Origin: an uncultured Saprospiraceae bacterium
Lineage (GTDB): Bacteria > Bacteroidota > Bacteroidia > Chitinophagales > Saprospiraceae
Length of the DNA: 64,000 nucleotides
Direction: 5' to 3'
NCBI GenBank assembly: GCA_937926205.1
Contig: CALEYL010000036.1
Location: forward strand, 1-64,000
Shown: piece after piece, positions 40,888-50,295 of the stretch
Layout: every line of letters starts with the position of its first letter
How positions within the stretch are numbered: the stretch's first letter is position 1
The notes under the pieces: generated by a model
What the model was told of the DNA's origin: nothing
What the model saw: the letters and a program-made list of their open reading frames with translations, nothing else
The model's database searches: none
Position numbers and translations under genes: made by a program

Positions 40888-43800
40888 ATGAATCGAGACT
40901 TCAGCCCAAAAACTGCAATGCATTTGCTAATGGTCGCCTTATTTGGCCTCCTTCCCCTTGCCTCTTGTAAACGAGAATCCAGAGCAGAAAAATTGCCCGA
41001 CGGCATCGGCGAATATGTGTATGCCTTTACATCGGGCGTTATTTCTAAAGAAACCCCCATTCGCGTTCGTTTTGTCAATGCGGTTGTGGATGAAAACGAA
41101 ATCGGCGAACCCGCACCCAATGGTCTCATCAATATTTCACCTTCTGTTTCGGGCAATGCAATCTGGGAAGACGCGCGCACCCTGCGTTTTGATCCGGCAG
41201 AAACCCTCACTTCCGGGCAGGTTTATGTCGCCCAGGTTAATCTCGACAAAATCGTGGTGAACGTCCCGAAAGGCATGCGCAGTTTTGAATTCGATTTCCG
41301 CACCCGCGATCAGTATTTTGAATTGAATGTTGATGGGCTCTTTGCCCCCAACCCTCGTGAACTTTCCAAACAGGAACTCAAAGGGAATGTTTATACGGCC
41401 GACGCTGCCGAAAGTGGGGCGGTCGAAAAAATCATCACTGCAAACCAGTCGGGCAAAGACCTGGAAGTACAGTGGGAACACGATGCCGCCCAAACAACGC
41501 ATACTTTTTTTATCAAAAATATTGCCCGCGGGGAAAGCGCCTCAAGCGTCGTGCTGAACTGGAACGGCAAACCCCTTGGCGTAAAACTCAAAGGAGAACG
41601 CACGCTGGAAGTGCCGGCGCTGAATGACTTTAAAATCATGGAAGCCCGTGCCGTGCAAGGCAGTGAACAATACATTCTGCTGCATTTTTCCGATCCGCTG
41701 CTGGCTTCTCAGAATGCGGAGGGCCTGGTTACAATTGGCGACGGCAGCCTTGGCGCCCGAATGCTCATCGATGGCCAGCAAATCCGGGTTTACCCATCAG
41801 AACGCCTTGCCGGAACTTACAAGGTGAGCGTTAGTCCCGGATTGAAAAACATCCTTGAAAAAGGCATGAAAAACGCCAGCGAATGGACCGTGTCATTTGA
41901 AGATGCCAAACCCGAAGTCCGACTGGTTGGCAGGGGAGTAGTCCTGCCCAATTCTGATGGTTTGATTTTTCCTTTCGAAGCCATAGGATTGAATGCCATC
42001 GAAGTGGAAGTTTTCAAAATTTTCAACAACAACATCCTTCAGTTTTTGCAAACCAATGACCTTGACGGCTTCTACGACCTATACCGTGTTGGCCGCGTTG
42101 TCATGCGAAAAAAAGTCTCCCTGCAAAAATTGAATCCAAACGCTAAAGTCTCAGACTGGACCCGTTATGCCCTCGACCTGAGCGCGATGATTGAAAAAGA
42201 TCCCAATGCTTTTTATCAGGTACGCATTGGCTTCCGCCCTGCCTATTCTTCTTACTACTGCGGCGAAAAAGTAAGCGCTTCCGCTAATTCCGACGACATG
42301 GAATCAGCCACATTTATGCTGAACGAAGACGGGGAGACGGAAAGCTTCATGGACAGCTGGTACGGGATCGATGGCTATTATGAAGATTACAACTGGTCGC
42401 AGCGCGAAGATCCCTGCTATTCAGCCTATTACAATTCTGAACGCTTTCTTCGCCGGAATGTCATTGCTTCCAACCTAGGGCTTATTGCCAAAGGCGGAAA
42501 CGACAATTCCTACTTCGTAGCAGTAGCTGATATCAGGACGGCGACGCCGGTTTCCGGCGCCGAACTGGAGTTTTATGATTTCCAGCAGCAATTGCTGCAA
42601 AGCGCCAAAACGGATGGCCAGGGCATGGTTACGGTAAAATTGTCACGCAAACCTTTTGTGGTGGTGGCCAAACAAGGGAATCAAAAAGGATACCTGAAAC
42701 TGGAAGATGGCAATTCGCTGTCGCTGAGCCGGTTTGATGTATCCGGAACGGAAACTCAAAAAGGCCTGAAAGGATACCTTTATGGCGAACGGGGCGTCTG
42801 GAGGCCCGGCGATTCGGTGTACCTCAATTTTGTTTTGGAAGACCGTCAGGCATTGTTGCCTGCCAATTATCCAATCCAGTTTGAATTGTACGACGCCCGG
42901 GGTCAACTACAGGAAAAACGCTCTGTTTCCCGCAATGTGAGCAATGTTTATCCGCTGCATTTTATCACCAGCCCGGATGCGCCAACAGGAAGCTGGCGGG
43001 CAAGTGTGAAAGCCGGTGGCGCCACTTTTGACCAGTCGGTGCGCATTGAAACGGTCAAACCTAACCGATTGAAAGTTGAAGTGGATTTTGGAAAAAAAGA
43101 ACTGAGCAGAGCCGATGAACCGCAGCAGGCACAAATAACGGCGGCGTGGCTCCACGGAGCGCCAGCTGCCGGACTTCGCGCACAGGTGGAAGTACAGCTG
43201 CGCTCTGCGAATACGACCTTCCCCAAGTACGATAATTTTGAATTTGACGACCCTTCCCGCACTATAGAAACGGAACCGCGCACCATTTTTGATGCGGAAC
43301 TCAACGACAATGGTCAGGCCAAAATCAGCGCAGCGCTTTCCGAAGACGCCATGCTCCCCGGCAAATTGACGGCCAGTTTTAAAACCCGGGTTTATGAGCG
43401 GGGCGGCGACTTCAGTACGGATCAGTTTTCACTTCCCTATCATCCGTTTAATGTGTACGCCGGTGTTGAACTGCCAAAAAATAAATACGGCGAAAAACGC
43501 CTGGACATCAATAAAGATGGAAAGTTGCGTTTTGCTGCGCTGAGCAAAAGCGGCGCGCCGAAAAGCGGCGAGAAACTGAGCGTCGGCTTGTACCGCGTGG
43601 AATGGCGCTGGTGGTGGGATGAAGGCGAAGACAACATTTCCCGCTACAATACCGGAACGCATTTCAATGCCCAGCAAAGAGCAGAGCTGAAGACTAATAG
43701 CGATGGCCAGGCAGAATGGAACATAAATGTCTCGGAATGGGGGCGCTATCTCGTGCGTGTTTGCGATACGGAAAGCGGCCATTGCTCGGGCGATTTCTTT

Positions 43801-46497
43801 TATGCAGGCTATCCCTGGAACGAAAATGATGAATCTTCCCGTGATGCAGCTGCGATGCTGGCATTTACCTCCGACAAAGAAAAATACAATGTTGGCGAAA
43901 CGGTGAGCCTGACCATCCCTACCGGCGAAGTGGGCCGGGCGCTGGTTACCCTCGAAAACGGCACCAAAGTGCTGCAATCGTTCTGGGTGGAGTCTAAATC
44001 CGGCGAGAACAAATTTACATTTAAAACGACAGCCGATATGGCGCCAACCGTTTACGCGCACGTAACGTTGGTGCAGCCCCATGCTCAGGTGAAAAATGAC
44101 CTCCCGATCCGGCTTTACGGCGTTATACCGATTGGGGTAGAAGACCCCGAAACCCATCTTTCGCCCAAAATTGCGATGCCGGATGTCCTGCGCCCGGAAG
44201 AGACCATTACGGTAGAAGTCTCGGAAAACAAAGGGCGTGCCATGGCCTACACGCTGGCGATAGTGGATGAAGGGTTGCTGGGGCTGACGCGGTTCAATAC
44301 TCCGAATCCCTGGAATTCATTTTATGCCCGCGAAGCCCTTGGCGTGAAAACCTGGGACTTGTACGACTACGTGTTGGGGGCTTATGGCGCAGAGTTGGAG
44401 CGCATTCTCGGAATTGGCGGTGACGGCGAATTGGTGCGTTCCGGTAAAGACGACCGGGCCAACCGTTTCAAACCGGTTGTGATGCACCTTGGACCTTTCC
44501 AATTGGAAAAAGGCAAAAAGGCCGTGCATAAAATCAAGATTCCAAACTATGTAGGTTCCGTGCGAACGATGGTGGTTGCCTCCGGCAAAGGAGCATACGG
44601 CAGTGTTGACAAAACCACGCCTGTGCGCAAACCGCTGATGGTGCTGGCTACACTGCCCCGGGTGCTTGGCCCCGGCGAACAGGTGAAATTGCCGGCAAAC
44701 ATCTTTGCCATGGAAGCCAAAGTCAAGCAGGCCACAGTAACCGTAAAGGAACTGAACGGACTGGCTAAAATTCTGGGCAGCGCGACACAAACAGTAGCGT
44801 TCTCCAAAGTTGGCGACAAACTGCTCAATTTCGATATAGAAATGGCGCAGCGCACCGGGGTAGCGAAATTCCTCGTCACCGCTGAAGGCGCGGGGGAAAA
44901 AGCAACCCATGAAATCGAAATCCAGGTTCGGAACCCGAATCCAATTTCGACCAATGTGTACAGCAAAGTTTTGGCCAATGGCGAATCCTGGAACCACAGC
45001 TTTGAAGCGCCGGGAATGCCTGGAACCAATCAGGGGGTTCTGGAATTGTCGACCATTCCGCCCATTAACCTCGGCGAGCGGCTCGATTATTTGATCCGCT
45101 ACCCATACGGATGTCTGGAACAAACCTTGTCGGGCGGTTTCCCGCAATTGTATGTCAACAAACTGATGGACCTGGATGAAAAAATGAAAAAGCAGGTGCC
45201 GATCAACATCAAAGCGACCATAGAAAGGTTGAAGCAATTCCAGACCAGCGAAGGCGGGTTTGCTTATTGGCCGGGGCAAAGTACCCCCAATGCCTGGTCA
45301 AGCACCTACGCCGGACATTTCCTGCTGGAAGCCAAAGCGTTGGGGTATGCCATTCCAACTTCCATGCTGGACAAATGGCTGAACTATCAGAAAAAAACGG
45401 CACGAGCCTGGAATCCAAAATGGAAAGAATTTGGATTTTTCGGTGATGAATCTTTTGAACTCGATCAGGCTTATCGCTTGTATACTCTGGCGCTGGCGCA
45501 AAAAACAGAGATGGGCGCCATGAACCGCCTCCGGGAAATGAAATCGCTGAATCTTCAGACCAAATGGCGTTTAGCGGCAGCTTATGCCGTTGCCGGCAAA
45601 AAAGAAGTGGCGCAGGAGTTGACCAAAAATGTGGGCACCCAGGTTAGCAACTACCGCGAGCTTTCCTATTCTTATGGCTCTCCCCTGCGCGACCGGGCCA
45701 TGATCCTGGAAACTTTAGTCCTGTTGGGCAACAAAACGGTCGCCGCTGAAGTGGTCAAATACATTTCTGATGAACTCAGTGCACAGCGGTGGCTCAGCAC
45801 GCAGGAGACAGCTTATGCATTGCTGGCGGTGGGCAAGTTTGTCGGCGTTGACGGGGTTTCAGACAAATTGCAGTTTACCTACCAACTCAACGGCGGCCAA
45901 TCGGTCAATGCCGGAGCCAATGCCCCCATGTTACAGGTCGAAGTGCCTTTCAATAATGGCAACGGGAAAAAGGTGATGGTGAAAAACACAGGTAAGTCGG
46001 TGCTTTTTGCAAGACTTATTCTGCGCGGGCAACCTGCGGCAGGCCAGGAAGAAGCCCGATCCAGCGATCTGGAAATTTCGGTCACTTACAAGGACATGAA
46101 AGGAAAAGCCATCAGTCCCGACAACCTCTCGCAAGGAGTGGATTTTGTGGCGGAAGTACGGGTGACCCACCCGAATTCCAGGCCTTTCCCTTTCAAAGAA
46201 CTGGCACTGGCGCAAATATTTCCTTCGGGTTGGGAAATCATCAATTCCCGTATGGATGAGGTGCAGGCTTTTAATGCAGACAGTCCTTCTGATTACAGGG
46301 ATTTCAGAGATGATCGGGTGAATACTTTCTTCGATCTGGCGCAAGGAGAATCTCACGTATATCGGGTGCAGCTGAATGCGGCCTATCAGGGGAAATATTA
46401 CCTGCCCTCTGTTTCCTGTGAGGCCATGTATGACAACAGCATCAATGCCCGAACTTCGGGGATGTGGGTGGAAGTGAAAGCGCCGAAGAACATATAA
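40888..46497 (+). CDS. alpha-2-macroglobulin family lipoprotein
   Basis: A giant 1869-residue envelope protein. The lipoprotein signal (MHLLMVALFGLLPLASC) anchors it. The body shows the order of bacterial macroglobulins: Ig-like MG domains, including AYLFG-like and GYLYGERGVWRPGDSVYLNF (about residues 630-650, the common MG2-type GVWRPGD signature), a bait-like region, then the alpha-toroid with the thioester motif YGCLEQT around Cys1409 and Gln1412, and a closing receptor-like domain. The thioester can bind attacking proteases covalently when the bait is cut, thus guarding the periplasm against foreign proteases. In many bacteria the gene sits beside pbpC, encoding a peptidoglycan polymerase; no such gene is adjacent here. 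Length is near the family's usual 1500-1900 residues. Confidence 0.93.
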   Translation: MNRDFSPKTAMHLLMVALFGLLPLASCKRESRAEKLPDGIGEYVYAFTSGVISKETPIRVRFVNAVVDENEIGEPAPNGLINISPSVSGNAIWEDARTLRFDPAETLTSGQVYVAQVNLDKIVVNVPKGMRSFEFDFRTRDQYFELNVDGLFAPNPRELSKQELKGNVYTADAAESGAVEKIITANQSGKDLEVQWEHDAAQTTHTFFIKNIARGESASSVVLNWNGKPLGVKLKGERTLEVPALNDFKIMEARAVQGSEQYILLHFSDPLLASQNAEGLVTIGDGSLGARMLIDGQQIRVYPSERLAGTYKVSVSPGLKNILEKGMKNASEWTVSFEDAKPEVRLVGRGVVLPNSDGLIFPFEAIGLNAIEVEVFKIFNNNILQFLQTNDLDGFYDLYRVGRVVMRKKVSLQKLNPNAKVSDWTRYALDLSAMIEKDPNAFYQVRIGFRPAYSSYYCGEKVSASANSDDMESATFMLNEDGETESFMDSWYGIDGYYEDYNWSQREDPCYSAYYNSERFLRRNVIASNLGLIAKGGNDNSYFVAVADIRTATPVSGAELEFYDFQQQLLQSAKTDGQGMVTVKLSRKPFVVVAKQGNQKGYLKLEDGNSLSLSRFDVSGTETQKGLKGYLYGERGVWRPGDSVYLNFVLEDRQALLPANYPIQFELYDARGQLQEKRSVSRNVSNVYPLHFITSPDAPTGSWRASVKAGGATFDQSVRIETVKPNRLKVEVDFGKKELSRADEPQQAQITAAWLHGAPAAGLRAQVEVQLRSANTTFPKYDNFEFDDPSRTIETEPRTIFDAELNDNGQAKISAALSEDAMLPGKLTASFKTRVYERGGDFSTDQFSLPYHPFNVYAGVELPKNKYGEKRLDINKDGKLRFAALSKSGAPKSGEKLSVGLYRVEWRWWWDEGEDNISRYNTGTHFNAQQRAELKTNSDGQAEWNINVSEWGRYLVRVCDTESGHCSGDFFYAGYPWNENDESSRDAAAMLAFTSDKEKYNVGETVSLTIPTGEVGRALVTLENGTKVLQSFWVESKSGENKFTFKTTADMAPTVYAHVTLVQPHAQVKNDLPIRLYGVIPIGVEDPETHLSPKIAMPDVLRPEETITVEVSENKGRAMAYTLAIVDEGLLGLTRFNTPNPWNSFYAREALGVKTWDLYDYVLGAYGAELERILGIGGDGELVRSGKDDRANRFKPVVMHLGPFQLEKGKKAVHKIKIPNYVGSVRTMVVASGKGAYGSVDKTTPVRKPLMVLATLPRVLGPGEQVKLPANIFAMEAKVKQATVTVKELNGLAKILGSATQTVAFSKVGDKLLNFDIEMAQRTGVAKFLVTAEGAGEKATHEIEIQVRNPNPISTNVYSKVLANGESWNHSFEAPGMPGTNQGVLELSTIPPINLGERLDYLIRYPYGCLEQTLSGGFPQLYVNKLMDLDEKMKKQVPINIKATIERLKQFQTSEGGFAYWPGQSTPNAWSSTYAGHFLLEAKALGYAIPTSMLDKWLNYQKKTARAWNPKWKEFGFFGDESFELDQAYRLYTLALAQKTEMGAMNRLREMKSLNLQTKWRLAAAYAVAGKKEVAQELTKNVGTQVSNYRELSYSYGSPLRDRAMILETLVLLGNKTVAAEVVKYISDELSAQRWLSTQETAYALLAVGKFVGVDGVSDKLQFTYQLNGGQSVNAGANAPMLQVEVPFNNGNGKKVMVKNTGKSVLFARLILRGQPAAGQEEARSSDLEISVTYKDMKGKAISPDNLSQGVDFVAEVRVTHPNSRPFPFKELALAQIFPSGWEIINSRMDEVQAFNADSPSDYRDFRDDRVNTFFDLAQGESHVYRVQLNAAYQGKYYLPSVSCEAMYDNSINARTSGMWVEVKAPKNI

Positions 46498-46523
46498 ACG
46501 GAGCTGGCGCAGTTTGAAAATGC

Positions 46524-46555
46524 AAGAGACACTTCGATTTTTCGAGGTGTCTCTT
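46524..46555 (+). terminator. hairpin terminator after the macroglobulin gene
   Basis: AAGAGACACTTCGA and TCGAGGTGTCTCTT form a 14-bp stem with one G:U pair, 27 bases after the stop. A second, GGGGGC/GCCCCC hairpin follows at 46593-46610. The rest of the gap 46498-46848 shows only a T-rich stretch and a -7 box. Confidence 0.6.
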
Positions 46556-46592
46556 GTGTATCAGGGGCTATTCGAATCAGGGCACAAAAAAA

Positions 46593-46610
46593 GGGGGCAA
46601 AAACGCCCCC
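46593..46610. terminator. GC-rich hairpin
   Basis: GGGGGC-AAAAAC-GCCCCC, six perfect pairs, with an A-run just upstream that would read as T-run on the minus strand. No leftward gene needs it, so it may act simply as a second barrier after the macroglobulin gene. Confidence 0.35.
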
Positions 46611-46807
46611 CGGAAAAACACCTAAAACCCATATTAAATCATGAAAACCTTCTCTTCAGTATTTTGTTCTCAAAATCCCCCCATAATCTTTTCATCCCCA
46701 GAACAATTGTTACACCATTAAAGACGCCGGTCTTTTGAAAAGTAACGCATCCGGCAATTTTTTTTCTACTTTTTTTCAATGGGGCATCCCTCCTTCCCTT
46801 CATTGAT

Positions 46808-46815
46808 TATCTTTG
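46808..46815 (+). promoter_or_regulatory. -7 box of the toroid protein gene
   Basis: TATCTTTG matches TAnnTTTG, 33 bases before the chosen ATG at 46849. The sequence upstream is T-rich without a clear -33 TTG. Confidence 0.4.
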
Positions 46816-46848
46816 ACCTTTCCCACCCCCCTTTCCCCCTTGATTTCA

Positions 46849-47739
46849 ATGCCTTTTGTTTTGAATAAGAAACAACTCCTAAAAGCTGCACTGGATTGGC
46901 TAAAGCCATATGACACGGTGGAAAAAATTGCACAACTTTCGGCCCGGGACGCGGCGTGGCTGGCTATTGCATTTTCCAGGCTGGATCAGGATCGCGCCCT
47001 GCTTTGTTTGCAGACTGCTTTATCATTTGAATCGCCTACTGAAGATGCCTCTGCCGTACTTTCCGATGCAGCGCACGGATGGATACTTGGGCATTTATAC
47101 CAGACCGCAAAGAACAAGGCTGTCTTTTTACAGCAACTACGGCCCGTTTTTCAGCAGATTCTGGATTTTCACCGCTTCCTGTATGGCAATTGTGACCTGA
47201 GCGGCGATGGGCTAATTGCTACGGCAAGTGGTCAAAGTGAGGGCGTGACTCGAAGTCACACCCTCACTTATTTCGAAGATCCTTTTTTCAATGCCATGTT
47301 GATCTGGTCCAACGAGCAATTGATACGCCTGGGCGGACTACTTAAACACGATGTTCAGGAGCTGATGGAATGGAATGACCTCGCGGTGTGGAGCATGAAC
47401 GAAAAACTTTGGAGTGAAAATGCCGGACTGTATCTGCCACATGTTTTAAAAAATTCGCAAACGGTTTTTTCGGCCTCTATAACGGGGATGATGCCCCTCG
47501 CTGCCGGCATACCGACTCAGGAGCAGGCAGAACGGATGCTGGAAACCTTATTGCAGGGTGATTTCCAGATTCCGGATATCGCCACGGCCTGGTTGCTTTA
47601 TAAAGGTTTGCTGCGTTATGGGATGCAGGAATCTGCCGCTGATCTGAAAAAAGAAGCTTTTGCGAGCATTGAAGACCATCTTGCTGACAGCGCTTCTAAA
47701 GCAGCCATTTATATAGAATGGCTGTGTGCTGCGAGGTAA
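46849..47739 (+). CDS. alpha/alpha-toroid glycosidase-like protein
   Basis: A 296-residue protein, with the start set at the ATG of MPFVLNKKQLLKAALDW rather than the upstream TTG. The helical pattern resembles MGH1-like/GH63-type (alpha/alpha)6 toroids that trim glucosidic bonds: LSARDAAWLAIAFSRLDQDR, FHRFLYGNCDLSGDGLI (the DGDGLI turn), YFEDPFFNAMLIWSNEQLIR, LWSENAGLYLPHVL (LWDEEAGLY-like), AAGIPTQEQAERMLETLL. It is much shorter than full enzymes (400-800 residues) and lacks the WESG stretch typical of the active site, where a 33-base palindrome is inserted instead. Activity is therefore doubtful; it may be a decayed or recast enzyme. No signal peptide is seen. Confidence 0.6.
   Translation: MPFVLNKKQLLKAALDWLKPYDTVEKIAQLSARDAAWLAIAFSRLDQDRALLCLQTALSFESPTEDASAVLSDAAHGWILGHLYQTAKNKAVFLQQLRPVFQQILDFHRFLYGNCDLSGDGLIATASGQSEGVTRSHTLTYFEDPFFNAMLIWSNEQLIRLGGLLKHDVQELMEWNDLAVWSMNEKLWSENAGLYLPHVLKNSQTVFSASITGMMPLAAGIPTQEQAERMLETLLQGDFQIPDIATAWLLYKGLLRYGMQESAADLKKEAFASIEDHLADSASKAAIYIEWLCAAR
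47236..47268. repeat. 33-base palindrome embedded in coding sequence
   Basis: AGTGAGGGCGTGACT and AGTCACACCCTCACT form a 15-bp stem with one mismatch and a CGA loop. It is translated in frame as SEGVTRSHTLT, at the place where related enzymes have their active-site loop. Confidence 0.6.
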
Positions 47740-47744
47740 TTGCA

Positions 47745-47875
47745 GAAAGCCAAAACAGCGATGAGGGTGGCTCAAAAAGGCAAGAGGCAAAAAGGCAAGG
47801 AGCAAGGAGAAAGAAGCAAAAGGCAAGTAGGCAAACATGCAAAACCTTGCCTACTTGCCTACTTGCCCATTTTGC
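47745..47875. repeat. GGCAAA-type word array with terminator-like inverted repeat
   Basis: Degenerate AAAGGCAAG-type words cover most of the 150-base gap between convergent genes. The words AGGCAAGTAGGCAA (47821-47834) and TTGCCTACTTGCCT (47847-47860) form a perfect 14-bp stem that probably ends both transcripts. Confidence 0.6.
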
Positions 47876-47893
47876 ATGGGCTAATTACTAACG

Positions 47894-49948
47894 TTATTTT
47901 TTACTCATGGCGGTGCGATAGACCACCCAGCCCATGAACGCAAAGAATGCGACACCCAGAATGTGGTAGCCAAATTCGCCCATGAAGCCAATGAAGTTCT
48001 CTTCAGCGTTAATTTTATCAAGGAAACCGGCTACCGAAGGAATCACAGCAAGTAAAGCCACAATAACTCCGGCCAAAGCGCCGCCTGCTACCAATCCGGT
48101 TGCAAACAGACTGCCTTTACCCAACTCGGCATCTTCCGTCTCTTCACCGCGTTTTTTCAATTTCCAGTCTACGAGGCCTTTAATGGCGCCGCCGGCAAAA
48201 ATTGGCAGGGTTGTAGACAGTGGCAAATAAGCGCCCACGGCAAAGGAAAGCGACTTTACCCCGCACAATTCGAGCGTAACGGCAAGAAATACGCCAACCA
48301 AAACAAACTGCCAGTCTAAGTTGAAGGACAAAATACCCCGGATGAGCGTCGCCATCAGGGTGCCCTGAGGTGCAGGGTATTTATCTGTACCAATGGCGTG
48401 TGTAACACCAGCAGCCAGCTGTTCTGCTGTTGGCGTGTCCAGCAATTTGACAGTCAGACCGATTACAACAGAAGAGACAATAGCGCCAACAAACAAGGCG
48501 ATCTGCTGGTTGCGTGGCGTTGCCCCGACTATATAGCCCGTTTTTAAATCCTGTGAGGTCGCCCCTGCATTTGCGGCAGCGATACAAATCATACCACCAA
48601 CCACGAGTGCCATGGGTTCAAAAACCTGCCCGGTCCACCCAATGCCGATAAAGATAAGACAAGTACCCATCAGGGTTGCGATGGTCATCCCCGAAATCGG
48701 GTTGTTACTCGATCCGATAAGCCCCACAATGCGGCTGGAAACGGTGACGAAAAATGCGCCAAAAACGATTACCAGCAAACCCAGCAACAATTTGCTGAAA
48801 AGGCTGTCGCCCGGCACCTGTGGGAGTAAAGCCATGATGGCGATGAGCCCAAGGCTGCCGTAAATAACGACTTTAAAAGACAAATCCCGGTCAGTCCGGT
48901 CTACGGTGCTGCCTTCCACTTTGTCCTTGAGCGAACCGATGCTGTCGCGGAAAGAGGAAATGATGGTAGGTATGGTTTTGATCAGTGTGATGAAGCCACC
49001 TGCGGCTACCGCGCCTGCGCCAATCTGGCGGATGTAAGCCCGGTAAAGCGCTGCGGCATAGTCGCCAAAAGTCTGGGTTGCCGGATTCCAGCCACCAGGT
49101 CCGCCTGCAACGTCAAGCCCGCCAAGGTAGCCCAGTTTTACCAGCTGGGCAGCCGTAACATCCGGTGGAACCAGCGTCGCCAGCAAGGGAATCAATCCCA
49201 GCCAGGCCAGAACGCCACCCGCAACCAGAACGCCTGCAATCCGCGGGCCAATGATGTAGCCAACGCCAAGGTATTCCGGCGTGATTTCACCACTGACAAC
49301 GGCAGAGGGGAAAAAGCGGTTGGCCTGCTCTGTTGCAAAACGCGGCACTTCAGCGATGACATGAAATATTTTCTGCAGCATGGCATAAGCGAAAGCAAAG
49401 CCCAGGCCCATAAATGCGGTACGGGCGAAGTCGCCGCCGCGCTCTCCGGCCACCAGTACCGATCCGCAGGCTGTACCTTCCGGATAGGGTAGGGTGCCGT
49501 GCTCTTTTACGATCAGGGAACGCCGCAGTGGAATCATCATCAAAGTACCAAGAATACCGCCTAAAACGGCCAGGATAAAGATGGTCCAGTAATTGAAATA
49601 AGCTTCTCCGATACTTTTTCCGTCAGCTCCTGCAGAAAGAAAAAGAAAACCGGGAAGTGTAAATACAACACCGGCAGCAATGGATTCCCCCGCAGAACCC
49701 GCCGTTTGTATGATGTTGTTTTCCAGGATATTGGTTTTGAAAAAGCGCCGTCCAAGCGAAATGGCCAGTACGGCAATCGGGATGGAAGCAGAAACAGTTA
49801 AACCGGCTTTCAGTGCCAGATAGACCGTAGCAGCGCCAAAAATTATGCCTGCCAATGCGCCTAAAAGAATGGATTTAGCCGTCAACTCGGGCATCATCAC
49901 TTCCGGCGAAACATACGATTTGAACTTGTTTTTTTCGTTGGTACTCAT
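47894..49948 (-). CDS. OPT-family oligopeptide transporter
   Basis: A 684-residue inner membrane carrier. It opens with SPEVMMPELTAKSILLGALA, then FGAATVYLALKAGLTVSASI, the hallmark of the prokaryotic OPT/YSL branch, and about 14-16 membrane segments follow. Further family marks are AGSAGESIAAGVVFTLPGFL, GTLPYPEGTACGSVLVAGE, SSNNPISGMTIATLMGTC, ANAGATSQDLKTGYIVGATP and AVGAYLPLSTTLPIFAGGAI. Members move short peptides or metal chelates with protons. The gene follows a 340-base structured gap after the caspase gene on the same strand. Confidence 0.93.
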   Translation of the reverse strand: MSTNEKNKFKSYVSPEVMMPELTAKSILLGALAGIIFGAATVYLALKAGLTVSASIPIAVLAISLGRRFFKTNILENNIIQTAGSAGESIAAGVVFTLPGFLFLSAGADGKSIGEAYFNYWTIFILAVLGGILGTLMMIPLRRSLIVKEHGTLPYPEGTACGSVLVAGERGGDFARTAFMGLGFAFAYAMLQKIFHVIAEVPRFATEQANRFFPSAVVSGEITPEYLGVGYIIGPRIAGVLVAGGVLAWLGLIPLLATLVPPDVTAAQLVKLGYLGGLDVAGGPGGWNPATQTFGDYAAALYRAYIRQIGAGAVAAGGFITLIKTIPTIISSFRDSIGSLKDKVEGSTVDRTDRDLSFKVVIYGSLGLIAIMALLPQVPGDSLFSKLLLGLLVIVFGAFFVTVSSRIVGLIGSSNNPISGMTIATLMGTCLIFIGIGWTGQVFEPMALVVGGMICIAAANAGATSQDLKTGYIVGATPRNQQIALFVGAIVSSVVIGLTVKLLDTPTAEQLAAGVTHAIGTDKYPAPQGTLMATLIRGILSFNLDWQFVLVGVFLAVTLELCGVKSLSFAVGAYLPLSTTLPIFAGGAIKGLVDWKLKKRGEETEDAELGKGSLFATGLVAGGALAGVIVALLAVIPSVAGFLDKINAEENFIGFMGEFGYHILGVAFFAFMGWVVYRTAMSKK

Positions 49949-50036
49949 GAATGTTTCGGATGTAATTTGGTTGAGAAAACGATTTGACGGAAGAAAGGTA
50001 ATGTTTTACAGGAATATTTGTGAGAAATTCTGGTAG

Positions 50037-50285
50037 CCGGGGTGACATCTCGCTGCCTCAAGCAGCAGATGTCATCCCGGCGAATCTCACATCATTTGTG
50101 CTCACCAAGAGACGACACCTGCCGCCGGGCTTCAAAGCCAGCCCAAGCGAGATATCGCCTATAATATCGTCAGCTTAAGCAAAAATTGAGACCTCAATTT
50201 TTGCGAATCGCGGCCCGGTTTTTTGAGATGTCACCTGCTTCGTGCCTCGCAGATGACACCTAAAAAACCGTAAGTTGACGATATT
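50037..50285. repeat. cluster of hairpins with a three-way-junction-like element
   Basis: The gap 49949-50295 has no gene. Hairpin 1 (50037-50080) pairs CCGGGGTGACATCT..GCTGC with GCAGCAGATGTCATCCCGG. From 50163 to 50285 an outer stem AATATCGTCAGCTTA / TAAGTTGACGATATT (one mismatch) encloses two hairpins: a perfect GCAAAAATTGA-GACC-TCAATTTTTGC (50179-50204), and CGGTTTTTT..TGTCACCTGC / GCAGATGACACC..AAAAAACCG (50216-50270). Hairpins 1 and 3 share TGACATCT/AGATGTCA-type words. Confidence 0.7.
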
Positions 50286-50295
50286 AGCTGTCACC

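Noticed and set aside
44317..45279. 320-residue frame opposite the macroglobulin gene
   Set aside because: It is fully within a well-supported gene on the other strand, and its sequence is rich in His/Phe/Arg runs typical of antisense shadows.
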